Positions 7,086-14,737 of a stretch of DNA of 64,000 nt are shown piece by piece. Origin of the DNA: Marinobacterium rhizophilum (GTDB lineage Bacteria; Pseudomonadota; Gammaproteobacteria; Pseudomonadales; Balneatricaceae); assembly GCF_024397915.1 (NCBI RefSeq), contig NZ_CP073347.1:1550001-1614000 (forward strand), written 5' to 3'. Both the position numbers and the translations under genes were made by a program. The notes below the pieces were generated by a model that was not told the origin of the DNA, ran no database searches, and saw nothing but the letters and a program-made list of their open reading frames with translations. Positions within the stretch are counted from its first letter, which is position 1. Each line of letters begins with the position of its first letter.

Positions 7086-7304
7086 ATGGAACGCAAGGTA
7101 ATCGACCAGTCTGCGCTAGTTTATGACGTACTCAGCTTTCGTGAGGACTTCAAGGTCAGCTCACCGTCTGGCGCGGAGCTTGATCCCTATGGGGAGCATG
7201 ATGTTCGGGGCTATCAGTGGTTATTATCTGATCAGTTGACCTGTAGTGAGGTGATGGTGGCCACGTGCCTGGGTCAGACTTGGGTCGGCGTGAAGGCTGC
7301 GTAG
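7086..7304 (+). CDS. Hypothetical 72-aa protein
   Basis: Small acidic protein (MERKVIDQSALVYDVLSFRE at the start, SDQLTCSEVMVATCLGQTWV near the end). AAGGA lies seven bases before ATG, and a hairpin directly follows the stop, both supporting a real gene. It is divergent from the repeat-module ORFs. Not recognised. Confidence 0.55.
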   Translation: MERKVIDQSALVYDVLSFREDFKVSSPSGAELDPYGEHDVRGYQWLLSDQLTCSEVMVATCLGQTWVGVKAA

Positions 7305-7331
7305 GCCTGACCATTACAGCAGTGGTCAGGC
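7305..7331 (+). terminator. Hairpin after the 72-aa gene
   Basis: Nine-base perfect arms GCCTGACCA (7305-7313) and TGGTCAGGC (7323-7331) directly after the stop codon. No T-tract follows, so termination is only likely, not shown. Confidence 0.45.
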
Positions 7332-7388
7332 GCTGGGTGTGCTATGACCACTGAGGCATGATGTCAGGCGCTGGGTATGACCACTGAG
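7325..7388. repeat. Imperfect 38-bp tandem duplication
   Basis: GTCAGGCGCTGGGT occurs at 7325-7338 and 7363-7376, and TGACCACTGAG at 7345-7355 and 7378-7388. The two units are separated by small indels. Confidence 0.6.
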
Positions 7389-7404
7389 AGGCTATGTCTG
7401 ACAC

Positions 7405-7844
7405 CATGCCTACCTGAGTACTGATGTTTATATCATCGATATTAATAGCTATGTAGAGCTTACAGTCTGACCTTAAGTAGCCTGTAGTGACCTTATGTAT
7501 CTAGTGTCGGGCGGGAAGCTTTCTTGCTATGGAGTGGTATATAAAATGACCAGCTGTCGACGCCTTCTCTGGAGCTAATAGACGCCTATGTTCCAGCGGT
7601 CAGACAGTCTGCCACCGTCAGCCATCATTTAGCCCACGGGAAGCCGCTTTTCTCAGTCTCAGAGGAGAGTTCAGGGACTGGTGGTAACCTTGGGCGGGTT
7701 ATGCTGTGGGAGCCGTAGAGGCTCATTTAGACGGCATCTGGTGGGCTGCACTGGCGCTGAGTAGACGCTGAGCGTTCCACGGGATTGTTCCACGAAAACA
7801 TCAGGGTAAGGGACACACACAGACATGTTAGTGCCCACTAACTT
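7405..7844. other. Non-coding stretch of the element
   Basis: About 440 bases without a credible gene on either strand and without a strong promoter. It ends with a GTGGGC/GCCCAC inverted repeat around the second 20-bp dispersed repeat. Confidence 0.5.
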
Positions 7845-7864
7845 ATTCCTATGGCGTGGGCTAT
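7845..7864. repeat. 20-bp dispersed direct repeat, copy 2
   Basis: ATTCCTATGGCGTGGGCTAT, meeting the stop codon of the serine recombinase. GCCCAC/GTGGGC arms surround it, so it may also act as that gene's terminator. Confidence 0.65.
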
Positions 7865-8502
7865 CAGCCTGTCGCCGATTCGGCCTCCTTCACCTGCGCC
7901 AGTATCCGGCACACAGTCGCCTTGGAGTATCCCGTAAGCTCGGCCACCTCATTAAGGCTGCAGCCCTTGTCCCGTAGCTCGATGACCTTCAGGTGCTTCT
8001 TGGTGTCGGCCTTGCGCCCTTTGTACTTCCCGCCCTGCTTGGCCTGCTCGATGCCCTGAGCCTGCCGCCTGCGTCGGTCCTCGAAGTCTTTACGGGCGAT
8101 AGCAGCCAGCATATCCAGCATCATGGTATTGATCGCCTTAAGCATGGCCTTCATGAAGTCATCGATGCCGCTCTGGACAGACATCGCCGCGTAGGAGGTC
8201 GGAAGGTCCATCGCGACCACTGAGAGCTGGCGGTCCTCGATCAGCCTCTTGAGCTGCTGCCAGTCACTGTCCTTCAGTCGGGTCAGGCGGTCCACCTGCT
8301 CCAGTAACAGGATGTCTCCCGGCTGGGCATCGCTGAGTAGACGATGCAACTCAGGTCGAGCCAGTGAGGCACCGGAGACGTTCTCGATGTAGTAGGACGC
8401 GATGCGCTGACCATGCTCCTCAGCAAAGCGGGTTAACTGGTCCCTGGCGCGGGCTGCGTTCTGGTCCTCGGTGGAGGCGCGGAGATAGGCTCGGATGAAC
8501 AT
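7864..8502 (-). CDS. Serine recombinase (resolvase/invertase family)
   Basis: A 212-aa small serine recombinase that cuts and religates DNA through a 5' phosphoserine. The N-terminal catalytic domain has the nucleophile in YLRASTEDQN (Ser about residue 10) and LLEQVDRLTRL in the middle. The C-terminal helix-turn-helix is GCSLNEVAELTGYSKATVCR. ATG at 8502 is chosen because AGGGA precedes it; the longer frame upstream has no support. Repeats at 8518-8626 just upstream look like its own recombination site. Within the element it could resolve multimers or invert/excise a segment between repeats. Confidence 0.9.
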   Translation of the reverse strand: MFIRAYLRASTEDQNAARARDQLTRFAEEHGQRIASYYIENVSGASLARPELHRLLSDAQPGDILLLEQVDRLTRLKDSDWQQLKRLIEDRQLSVVAMDLPTSYAAMSVQSGIDDFMKAMLKAINTMMLDMLAAIARKDFEDRRRRQAQGIEQAKQGGKYKGRKADTKKHLKVIELRDKGCSLNEVAELTGYSKATVCRILAQVKEAESATG

Positions 8503-8517
8503 AGTGCTTTCCCTGTC

Positions 8518-8626
8518 GTGTCTCGTTTGAGTTGTCTCTATTATGGGTGTCTCATTTAAGTTGTCAACTAATACGATAGCAGGTTGAATCCGGTAGTCGC
8601 ATAGAGACACACCTAAACGAGACAGG
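8518..8626. promoter_or_regulatory. Candidate res site / operator of the serine recombinase
   Basis: Three related motifs: GTGTCTCGTTTGAGTTGTCTC at 8518-8538 (positions 1-20 shown shortened: GTGTCTCGTTTGAGTTGTCT), GTGTCTCATTTAAGTTGTC at 8548-8566, and an inverted copy GAGACACACCTAAACGAGAC at 8604-8623. A further GGAGACA follows at 8634-8640. Two direct and one inverted subsite immediately upstream of a resolvase gene is the layout of a res site. Confidence 0.55.
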
Positions 8627-8640
8627 GGTTTACGGAGACA

Positions 8641-8954
8641 GGATGAACGCTGGGTCTGACTGGATGTAAGGCACCGTGAAGACGGTAACGAGGCCACAGG
8701 CTGATAATGCAGGCGTGACGTGGGCTATATGAGGCACCGCGCACCGGGCCTGACCTGCTGTCCTTGATGGTCATGCTGTAACGCGGTAGTTCCTGGGTGG
8801 CTTCATGGGTGACCGGGTGGGCAGGGTGTCGGCTGCAGGTTAGCCCCCCCCCCCTACGGGGAGACCTGCGCAGACGTATATCCAAATAACGACCCACAGA
8901 CCTGAGGTACTCACAGAAACGGGGGAAGACGAAATGCCTGTCCCCCGCCCGACT
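8641..8954. other. Non-coding stretch between recombinase and GIY-YIG gene
   Basis: No convincing gene. It contains a homopolymer of eleven C (8844-8854) followed by TACGGGG, which could fold as a hairpin and act as terminator for the GIY-YIG gene reading leftward. The C-tract is a likely site of length variation. Confidence 0.45.
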
Positions 8955-9578
8955 TCATGACACCAGAGTGCTTCTCGGCTTGTACTTGTTGAACAGCTCA
9001 CCCTTCCAGGTATCAAGGTAAAATCGCTCAAGGGCCTCGATCTCCTGACGGTCCCCACTGTGTATCGTACAGAGAATGTCGATTTTCAAGGTCTCCTTCC
9101 CGTGCGCATCTAAGTCAGCCAGTAGCTCGGTGACGTGGTGTGTTCCTGAGTTGATCAGCGACAGGTGCTGCGCCATCCGTGCAGACAAATTCTGTGTAGA
9201 ACCGATGTACGTGCGGTCTGTCTCTGTGCAGGTCAGGGCGTAGACGTGGGCGTACGTCGGTTGGGCCTTGGCTTCGGCGTGCCAGATGCGCCGCTGTAGC
9301 TGACCTTCGGCCTTTTCGAGCTGCCGTTGCGCCTGCTGGTGCTGCTCATTGACGCGCTTCTGCTCCAGCTCTTCCAGAGAGGTGCCCAACGCCTTCGCGT
9401 ACTTTTTACGATCCTTCAGGCGGACGCACTCCACGCACTTACCGCCCTCACTGACGCTGAACAGCTTTTCATGTCCGCGTTTGCAGCCGGTCGGGTGGGT
9501 AAAAGTCTTGTGCTGGGTGCCCTTCAGTTCCTTGGCCCACTGGGTGCGGCTCTTGCGGGCGCTGGCGTTGAATATCAT
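8955..9578 (-). CDS. GIY-YIG nuclease family protein
   Basis: A 207-aa protein. The N-terminal third holds a Cys/His zinc-type motif (CKRGHEK ... GGKCVECV). A coiled basic linker follows, then a C-terminal GIY-YIG domain beginning about residue 110 (HVYALTCTET, TYIGSTQNLSARMAQH) with a downstream conserved Glu (EALERFYLDTW). The domain cuts DNA in homing endonucleases and repair enzymes. Here it is probably an element-borne free-standing endonuclease. It follows the third 20-bp repeat and lies upstream of the serine recombinase on the same strand. Confidence 0.82.
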   Translation of the reverse strand: MIFNASARKSRTQWAKELKGTQHKTFTHPTGCKRGHEKLFSVSEGGKCVECVRLKDRKKYAKALGTSLEELEQKRVNEQHQQAQRQLEKAEGQLQRRIWHAEAKAQPTYAHVYALTCTETDRTYIGSTQNLSARMAQHLSLINSGTHHVTELLADLDAHGKETLKIDILCTIHSGDRQEIEALERFYLDTWKGELFNKYKPRSTLVS

Positions 9579-9607
9579 GGTTCTGGTCTCCTTGGTAGAT
9601 TGGGGGT

Positions 9608-9627
9608 ATTCCTATGGTGTGGGCTTT
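9608..9627. repeat. 20-bp dispersed direct repeat, copy 3
   Basis: ATTCCTATGGTGTGGGCTTT, embedded in a GGGGG/CCCCC inverted repeat (9602-9632), 30 bp upstream of the GIY-YIG start. With copy 2 it brackets the recombinase/endonuclease pair. Confidence 0.65.
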
Positions 9628-9703
9628 CCCCCGTGTGGGGCTGGAAGGAGACGGCGGGGGCTGATAATCTCAGTCGGCTAAAACCATCGGCAAAGGACTG
9701 ATC

Positions 9704-10135
9704 ATGGACAAATTCACATTCAATCGTGGTACGTGGGAAGACGGGAACTCGCTGTCAGATTGGCAGGATGACGAAGAATTCGGACAGTATTTGGAGCGAA
9801 ACGGATTCAGTCCTTTCAAAAAAACATACGGAGATGAAAACAGTACCTCGATAAACATCTATACATCGAAGCATACCTGTAGTTTTTATGCAGACGTATG
9901 TCTCGATGGCGGTTCGATTTACGAGGTCTTACTGCCTGATTTCCCGAGCATGATGATGTTCATTAAGGATTATGGAAGTGTCGTTACGGCTGTAACCGCG
10001 TGTGAATACCAGCAAGACACACTCAATTTGCATGAGAAGCGCTTTTTAGTAGAGCACGGCCACCCGACATACGATATTTGCGACCAATGCGATCCTGTGA
10101 CTTGGGAGCAAAGACTGCAACGACATAGGGGTTGA
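9704..10135 (+). CDS. Hypothetical 143-aa protein
   Basis: Soluble protein without a recognised domain. Acidic N-terminus (MDKFTFNRGTWEDGNSLSDW), a beta-rich middle with SKHTCSFYADVCLDGGSIYE, a DFPSMMMFIKDYG segment and a CDQCDP motif near the end. Base composition is less GC-rich than flanking genes. It is convergent with the integrase, ten bases apart, and probably element cargo. Confidence 0.6.
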   Translation: MDKFTFNRGTWEDGNSLSDWQDDEEFGQYLERNGFSPFKKTYGDENSTSINIYTSKHTCSFYADVCLDGGSIYEVLLPDFPSMMMFIKDYGSVVTAVTACEYQQDTLNLHEKRFLVEHGHPTYDICDQCDPVTWEQRLQRHRG

Positions 10136-10145
10136 TGCGACCTCA

Positions 10146-11453
10146 CTAAAGAGCGCGAATCTCGATCCTCCCTACCACCGGCACCAGAACTTCCGGCGTA
10201 AAGTCCTTCCCGTAACGACTAAAGGTAATGCCGCCAGTCTGGTGCCCCAGCAGTCCACCGACCAGACTCTCAGCCACACCCTGCTGCTTCAGGTGATCTG
10301 CGACCGTATGCCGGAAGCTGTGGAAGTCCTTCTTCTCCTTCCCGCCCTTGAAGCCGAGTTTGTCCCGATACCGGGCAAACCACTTGGACGGCGTCGCCGC
10401 GTACCCGTGCCGCTTGTGCCTTACCAGATCAAACAGCATGACGTCCTCCCCTAGCTCCCGACGCTGCTCAACATACTGCAGGAACCCGGCCTCTTTGAGC
10501 CTGGAATGAATCGGCACCACTCGCTCTGATGTCGGCGTCTTGAGCTTCTGGTCATCCCTGCCCTCCCGGAAGTGTATGCAGTCGATACCATTGATCGTGA
10601 CCACATCATCAAGGTACAGCTGACACAGTTCATTCATCCTCGCACCGGTATAAAGTCCCAACAGTGGGAGCCAATACTGATACGGTTTGTCACCGTCACG
10701 CCGGGCATAGACATCAGCAGCGAACAGGCGCTTCAGGTCATCCTCAGTGAAACGACTGCGACCTTCGCTCGCTTTCACGCGCTGCTTGACCTTCATGCCG
10801 TCAAACGGATTCTTCTCGCAGTACTCTTCCTGCACCGCATAGCCGAAGAAGGCGGTCAGGTACTTCACATAATTGTTGAAGGTCGTAGTACTGATAGTCG
10901 TCTCGGCTTCGGCGATCAGCTGCTCGAGCGATACCTTGCCCTTCTGGTTCACCCTTGGCGGCAACTGCAATGCCGTTTCCTTGAACTGCTGGGCTTGCTG
11001 ACGCTGGTAACGATGCATGGGCAGGTCACCGACGATCCGTATCAGCAGCTCTACGATGGACTTCTTGTCACCAAGCGTCTTCTCCCCGACGCCTTCCCGG
11101 CGCTGGGCCTTCAGGTACTGCTCAAGGACGACAGACAGCTTCGGGCAGGCCTTCTCTGGTGCTTCGAGCACAGGCAAAGGCGTGGCGATTCGTGGCACAG
11201 AGTCACGCTCAGGGCGCTTCCACGACACTGTTGACAGGTCTGCTTTTCGGCCTTGTTCCACTGATGAGAAAACGGCCTGCATTTGTTCCAGCAGCACGGA
11301 GCTTCTGATGAGGGCTTCACGCCTGCACTTGGTCTCAAGCGAGCGTCGAACTTCGGGTCTGGGAAATGATGAACGCAAAGACTGCGGTACACGCATTCTG
11401 AAGTAGAAAACGGAGTGCCGGGAGGGTTCGATATATGCAGAAGGACGGGTCAT
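10146..11453 (-). CDS. Tyrosine integrase of the ffs element
   Basis: A 435-aa phage-type site-specific recombinase. The arm-binding N-terminus and core-binding domain (around LSVVLEQYLKAQRREGVG) are followed by a catalytic domain. Catalytic residues are Arg in LYTGARMNEL, His-x-x-Arg in HSFRHT, His in LLGHQ and Tyr in FSRYGKDF near the C-terminus, so the enzyme looks intact. The start codon at 11453 overlaps the tandem 12-mers, so integrase binding there could repress its own gene. The adjacent attachment core in ffs identifies its target. Confidence 0.95.
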   Translation of the reverse strand: MTRPSAYIEPSRHSVFYFRMRVPQSLRSSFPRPEVRRSLETKCRREALIRSSVLLEQMQAVFSSVEQGRKADLSTVSWKRPERDSVPRIATPLPVLEAPEKACPKLSVVLEQYLKAQRREGVGEKTLGDKKSIVELLIRIVGDLPMHRYQRQQAQQFKETALQLPPRVNQKGKVSLEQLIAEAETTISTTTFNNYVKYLTAFFGYAVQEEYCEKNPFDGMKVKQRVKASEGRSRFTEDDLKRLFAADVYARRDGDKPYQYWLPLLGLYTGARMNELCQLYLDDVVTINGIDCIHFREGRDDQKLKTPTSERVVPIHSRLKEAGFLQYVEQRRELGEDVMLFDLVRHKRHGYAATPSKWFARYRDKLGFKGGKEKKDFHSFRHTVADHLKQQGVAESLVGGLLGHQTGGITFSRYGKDFTPEVLVPVVGRIEIRAL

Positions 11454-11635
11454 TGTGTCGCACCTTGTGTTCCACTTCCATGCAGCACAGGCGTAACAAC
11501 CGATAACTCAAGGTAAAACAACGAGTTACATAAAGATGGGGGCAGCTCCACCAGCCACATCCCGGCACACGAGTCGACCGCTGTGGCTGCTCCCTTCCGG
11601 GCCTGACCAGATTCACGGTTTATCGTTGCGGGAGG
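11430..11635. repeat. attR: right direct repeat overlapping integrase start and ffs
   Basis: Partner of 3477-3681. It covers the integrase start, the spacer and the 3' 98 bases of ffs. Identity is broken beyond GTTGCGGGAGG, where the right side continues with the true 5' end of ffs. Confidence 0.88.
11453..11476. promoter_or_regulatory. Tandem 12-mers, candidate integrase arm-type sites (P side)
   Basis: TTGTGTCGCACC (11453-11464) followed at once by TTGTGTTCCACT (11465-11476). The pair matches 3778-3801 and overlaps the integrase start codon. Confidence 0.6.
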
Positions 11636-11650
11636 ACCGGCAGAGCTACC
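11538..11650 (-). ncRNA. ffs: Bacterial small SRP RNA (4.5S RNA)
   Basis: The minus strand carries the conserved 4.5S core: GGTCAGGCCCGGAAGGGAGC (GGAA tetraloop hairpin), with GTGCCGGGATGTGGCTGG downstream. The ends GGTAGCTCTGCC and GGTGGAGCTGCCCCC form the terminal stem. Length is about 113 nt, matching the gamma-proteobacterial form. The RNA binds Ffh for co-translational membrane targeting. The 3' 98 nt derive from the element's attachment site, so integration left the gene intact. Confidence 0.95.
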
Positions 11651-11692
11651 ATAACATGGTCGTCTGACCAGCCTCGAACGAGACAGGCGCGC

Positions 11693-11720
11693 AGTATACC
11701 AAGCTCGATGGAGAATGCAA
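11693..11720 (-). promoter_or_regulatory. Promoter of ffs
   Basis: On the minus strand TTGCAT (11715-11720) and TATACT (11693-11698) are separated by 16 bases. Predicted start is about 35 nt before the mature RNA, consistent with 5' processing. Confidence 0.6.
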
Positions 11721-11880
11721 AAGGTTTGATTGCAAAAGAAAAATTCCCTGCGCCCGGGGCTGGTGACCTTTGCAGATGTACCCTGGCGCTACGGTTTTCA
11801 AACAAGACAAGACACGAGTTGCAAGACCTGGTTGCTTCAGGCAAGCGACACGAAACGCCGTATCCTGCGCAAACTAGACC

Positions 11881-12504
11881 TCATGAATTGACCTGCAGCT
11901 GCACCACGCGCAGGGCCAGCAGCAGCAGAATAACGCCGGTGGTTCGATCAATGCTGCGGCTGTGACTGGCCAGCCATGAAAGCACTCCCGTTCGGGACAA
12001 AAACAGTGCCACCAGGCAATACCAGAGGCCGTCAATCACCGCCGCCGTCGCGACCATAAGTGCCTGGCCCGCCAGGGACATGCCGGGCACCACGAACTGG
12101 GAAAACAGCGCGAGGAAGAACACCGCGAGCTTGGGATTGAGCACCGAGATCATGAAGCCATCGAGTCCCGCCCGCATCAAGCTGGCTGGCGCACCCGCCC
12201 CGGCCTGCAGCGCCCCGCCGCTGCGACTGCGCAGTGCCTTGATCCCCAACCAGGCGAGATAGCCAGCCCCTGCCAGAGTAATCATGCGGTAGGCGGCTTC
12301 GGACTCCAGAATCAGTACAGACAGGCCGGCCACGGTTACCAGCGCCCAGAGTGCGACCCCGAACGCATGACAGACCCCGGTCATCATGCCCTGCGCCCCG
12401 CCGCCGCCCAGTGTGTGCCGCAGCACAACGGCGAGGCTTGGGCCCGGCGATACGGCACCCGCCAGGCAAATCACGCAGAGTGATAACCAGTTCATCCATG
12501 TCAT
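11881..12504 (-). CDS. LysE/RhtB-family amino-acid exporter
   Basis: Inner-membrane exporter of about 207 aa with six hydrophobic segments. LysE signature AGAVSPGPSLAVVLRHTLGG near the N-terminus and LNPKLAVFFLALFSQF in the middle. Members export amino acids or their derivatives. ATG at 12504 has AAGGA 11 bases upstream; an ATG four codons earlier (12516) is too close to that sequence. Single gene, first complete protein gene right of the element. Substrate unknown. Confidence 0.85.
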   Translation of the reverse strand: MTWMNWLSLCVICLAGAVSPGPSLAVVLRHTLGGGGAQGMMTGVCHAFGVALWALVTVAGLSVLILESEAAYRMITLAGAGYLAWLGIKALRSRSGGALQAGAGAPASLMRAGLDGFMISVLNPKLAVFFLALFSQFVVPGMSLAGQALMVATAAVIDGLWYCLVALFLSRTGVLSWLASHSRSIDRTTGVILLLLALRVVQLQVNS

Positions 12505-12705
12505 GGGGCAAAGCATCCTTTTCGTGTGTCAATGAATAGTGCAATAACGTTTAATTAGACCCTGATCCCATCGGCCAGGGTGCGCCGCGCCGCACTGAAC
12601 CGAGCGGCCTGGAGCCGAACACTCCCGTGCCCAGGCAGCGGAACCTATACTGTAGCCAGCGGACTAATCTACCCGACATCTAGGCCGCAATACCAAAGGG
12701 CACGC

Positions 12706-13278
12706 ATGACCGTGAAGCTCAAACTCAGGAACAACGACGATACCTATGGCTGGCCGCTCATCAGCCTGCACTGGCTCATGGCCGTTGCGGTCTTCGGGCT
12801 TTACTTCCTGGGCCTTTATATTATCGACATGAGCTACTACGACCCCAATTACAAGACCCTGCCACACTGGCACCGCAGCGTCGGCATGCTGGTATTACTG
12901 GCGCTGGGCCTGCGGCTGCTGTGCCGCTGCCTGGATCGCTCCCCCCGTAGCCTGCCCGGCCACGGCCTGGCTACCCGCGTGATGACCCGAAGCGCCCACA
13001 CCCTGCTGTACCTGCTGATGCTTGTCGCACTAGCCTCCGGCTATGTCATGTCGACCGCCGATGGTTATGGCGTGCAAGTTTTCAACTGGTTCGCAGTGCC
13101 GGCGCTACCGATCGAGCTGCATCACCAGGCGGACCGTGCCGGCTGGGTTCACTACTGGAGCTCCACGGCCCTGGTTGCACTGTCATGCCTCCACGCCCTG
13201 GCTGCCCTGAAGCATCACTTCATTGACAAAGATTCAACGCTAACACGCATTCTTGGAATCAAACGGGAGAGCCCATGA
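12706..13278 (+). CDS. Cytochrome b561 family protein
   Basis: About 190-aa four-helix membrane cytochrome that carries two haems b. Candidate haem-ligating histidines: SLHWLMA (helix 1), HWHRSVGML (helix 2), SAHTLLYLLM (helix 3) and LHALAALKHH (helix 4). ATG at 12706 has AAAGGG upstream; the frame extends further without support. It overlaps the YceI gene by ATGA, so the two are translated together, a pairing common in proteobacteria. Likely moves electrons between quinone and periplasmic partners. Confidence 0.88.
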   Translation: MTVKLKLRNNDDTYGWPLISLHWLMAVAVFGLYFLGLYIIDMSYYDPNYKTLPHWHRSVGMLVLLALGLRLLCRCLDRSPRSLPGHGLATRVMTRSAHTLLYLLMLVALASGYVMSTADGYGVQVFNWFAVPALPIELHHQADRAGWVHYWSSTALVALSCLHALAALKHHFIDKDSTLTRILGIKRESP

Positions 13279-13850
13279 ACACACACCTGATCAAAAGCCT
13301 GGCCTTCGGCACTCTGCTGGCCGCCGGCTCGGTGCATGCCGCTGAATACGCCATCGACACCGAAGGCGCTCACGCGTCCATCAATTTCCGCGCCAATCAT
13401 CTGGGTTTCAGCTGGGTCACCGGGCGGCTGGAAAAATTTGATGGCAGTTTTAATTACGATGCCGCCGACCCGAACAGCGCCAGCGTCTCCATCACCATCC
13501 AGGCCGCAAGTGTCAACACCAACCAGGCCGAGCGCGACAAGCACCTGCGCAGCGCCGAGTTTCTGGACGTTGCCACCTACCCCGAGATCACCTTCGTCAG
13601 CACCTCCTACAAGACACATGGCGATGGCAGTGGCGTGCTCAAAGGCGACCTGAATCTTCACGGCGTTACCCAGCCGGTCAGCATTGATGTAACCCGGGTT
13701 GGCGAAGGCGATGATCCCTGGGGCGGCTATCGCGCCGGCTTCCAGGGCACCGCAGAGCTGAGGCTGAAGGACTTTGGCATCAACTATAACCTGGGGCCCG
13801 CCGCCGAAATCATCTACCTAGACCTCAATATAGAGGGCGTTCGCAAGTAG
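13275..13850 (+). CDS. YceI-family periplasmic protein
   Basis: A 191-aa protein with signal peptide (LIKSLAFGTLLAAGSVHAAE). The mature part is a lipocalin-like YceI domain: YAIDTEGAHASINFRANHLG, LNLHGVTQPVSIDVTR and DFGINYNLGPAAEI near the end. YceI proteins bind isoprenoid-type lipids such as polyprenyl chains. ATGA overlap with cytochrome b561 implies coupled expression and perhaps a shared role with quinone-like ligands. Confidence 0.92.
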   Translation: MNTHLIKSLAFGTLLAAGSVHAAEYAIDTEGAHASINFRANHLGFSWVTGRLEKFDGSFNYDAADPNSASVSITIQAASVNTNQAERDKHLRSAEFLDVATYPEITFVSTSYKTHGDGSGVLKGDLNLHGVTQPVSIDVTRVGEGDDPWGGYRAGFQGTAELRLKDFGINYNLGPAAEIIYLDLNIEGVRK

Positions 13851-13940
13851 AGGCTCTCACACAGCAGCCAGCTTGTTGCGCAGGCACCGGGCAATACCCC
13901 CGGTGCTTTCACAGCCTCGGCACAGCGAGTGGCCGCCGGC

Positions 13941-14504
13941 TCAGCTCCACTTGTCCGCGGGAGCCTGGTAGGCCTCAAAGGCCGATAGCAGGCGCTCGGC
14001 ATCCGACTCCACCATCAGCATGTCGACATACTCAGGCCGCACAAAACCCTGGTCACAACTCTGGTGAATAAACTCCACCAGCTTGTCGTAGTAACCATCG
14101 ACACTCAGCAAACCAAACGGCTTGTGGTGAATACCCAGTTGCGCCCAGCACCAGATTTCAAAGATCTCCTCGAAGGTTCCCACACCACCCGGCAAGGCGA
14201 TAAAGGCATCGGCGAGATCCGACATCAGCGCCTTGCGCTGATGCATGGTTTCTACCAGGCGCAACTCGGTCAGCTCCGGGTGCGCGAGTTCGCGATCCGC
14301 CAGCCCCTTGGGCAGCACACCGATGACCTTGCCACCCACGCTCAGGGCACCGCTGGCCACGGCCCCCATCAGGCCCACCCGGGCTCCGCCGTAGACGACC
14401 TCGATACCGTGGCTGGCCAGCACCTGGCCGAGTTCAAACGCCTTGTCCTTGTATCGGCTGCCAGGACGACCGTCCGCCGACCCACAAAATACCGCTATTC
14501 GCAT
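13941..14504 (-). CDS. LOG-family (cytokinin riboside monophosphate phosphoribohydrolase-like) protein
   Basis: A 187-aa Rossmann-like protein. Motifs: VFCGSADG at the N-terminus, YGGARVGLMGAVA, and the diagnostic LPGGVGTFEEIFE (PGGxGTxxE) with the upstream MHQRKALM. These residues form the nucleotide hydrolase site that removes ribose-5-phosphate from nucleoside monophosphates. Bacterial members were long mislabelled lysine decarboxylases. Single-gene unit, convergent with YceI. Confidence 0.9.
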   Translation of the reverse strand: MRIAVFCGSADGRPGSRYKDKAFELGQVLASHGIEVVYGGARVGLMGAVASGALSVGGKVIGVLPKGLADRELAHPELTELRLVETMHQRKALMSDLADAFIALPGGVGTFEEIFEIWCWAQLGIHHKPFGLLSVDGYYDKLVEFIHQSCDQGFVRPEYVDMLMVESDAERLLSAFEAYQAPADKWS

Positions 14505-14737
14505 CCTTCACCTCTAACATCAGTACCCGGGCCGCCCCACGCCCCACGCCCCAGACGGAAACCCACCCATCAACCAGGCCGTTAACCAGGCATCCCCGCC
14601 TGGCCAACGATTCCCCTGCTCGCTGGACGAAATTGTGTAAAACCCCTCGTCTCAAATGCTCGGCCTGGCCCACGATCAATGATCGCGGCTTGCGTGCACC
14701 ATCTGGACTGCACGGCATTGTCCTGCCGACCGGACAC

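Larger units (their letters stand above)
3584..11635. mobile_element. Integrative element inserted in the SRP RNA gene (ffs)
   Basis: About 8 kb bounded by direct copies of the ffs 3' region. A tyrosine integrase is next to the right end and points inward, and tandem 12-mers lie on both sides of the core. Contents, left to right, are a five-gene minus-strand operon with a phage-like Cys protein, a repeat tract, a small plus-strand gene, a serine recombinase, a GIY-YIG protein, a 143-aa unknown and the integrase. No capsid, portal, terminase, conjugation or recognisable defence gene is present, so it is either a small satellite-like element or a reduced genomic island. The host RNA gene is restored at the right end. 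Confidence 0.88.
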
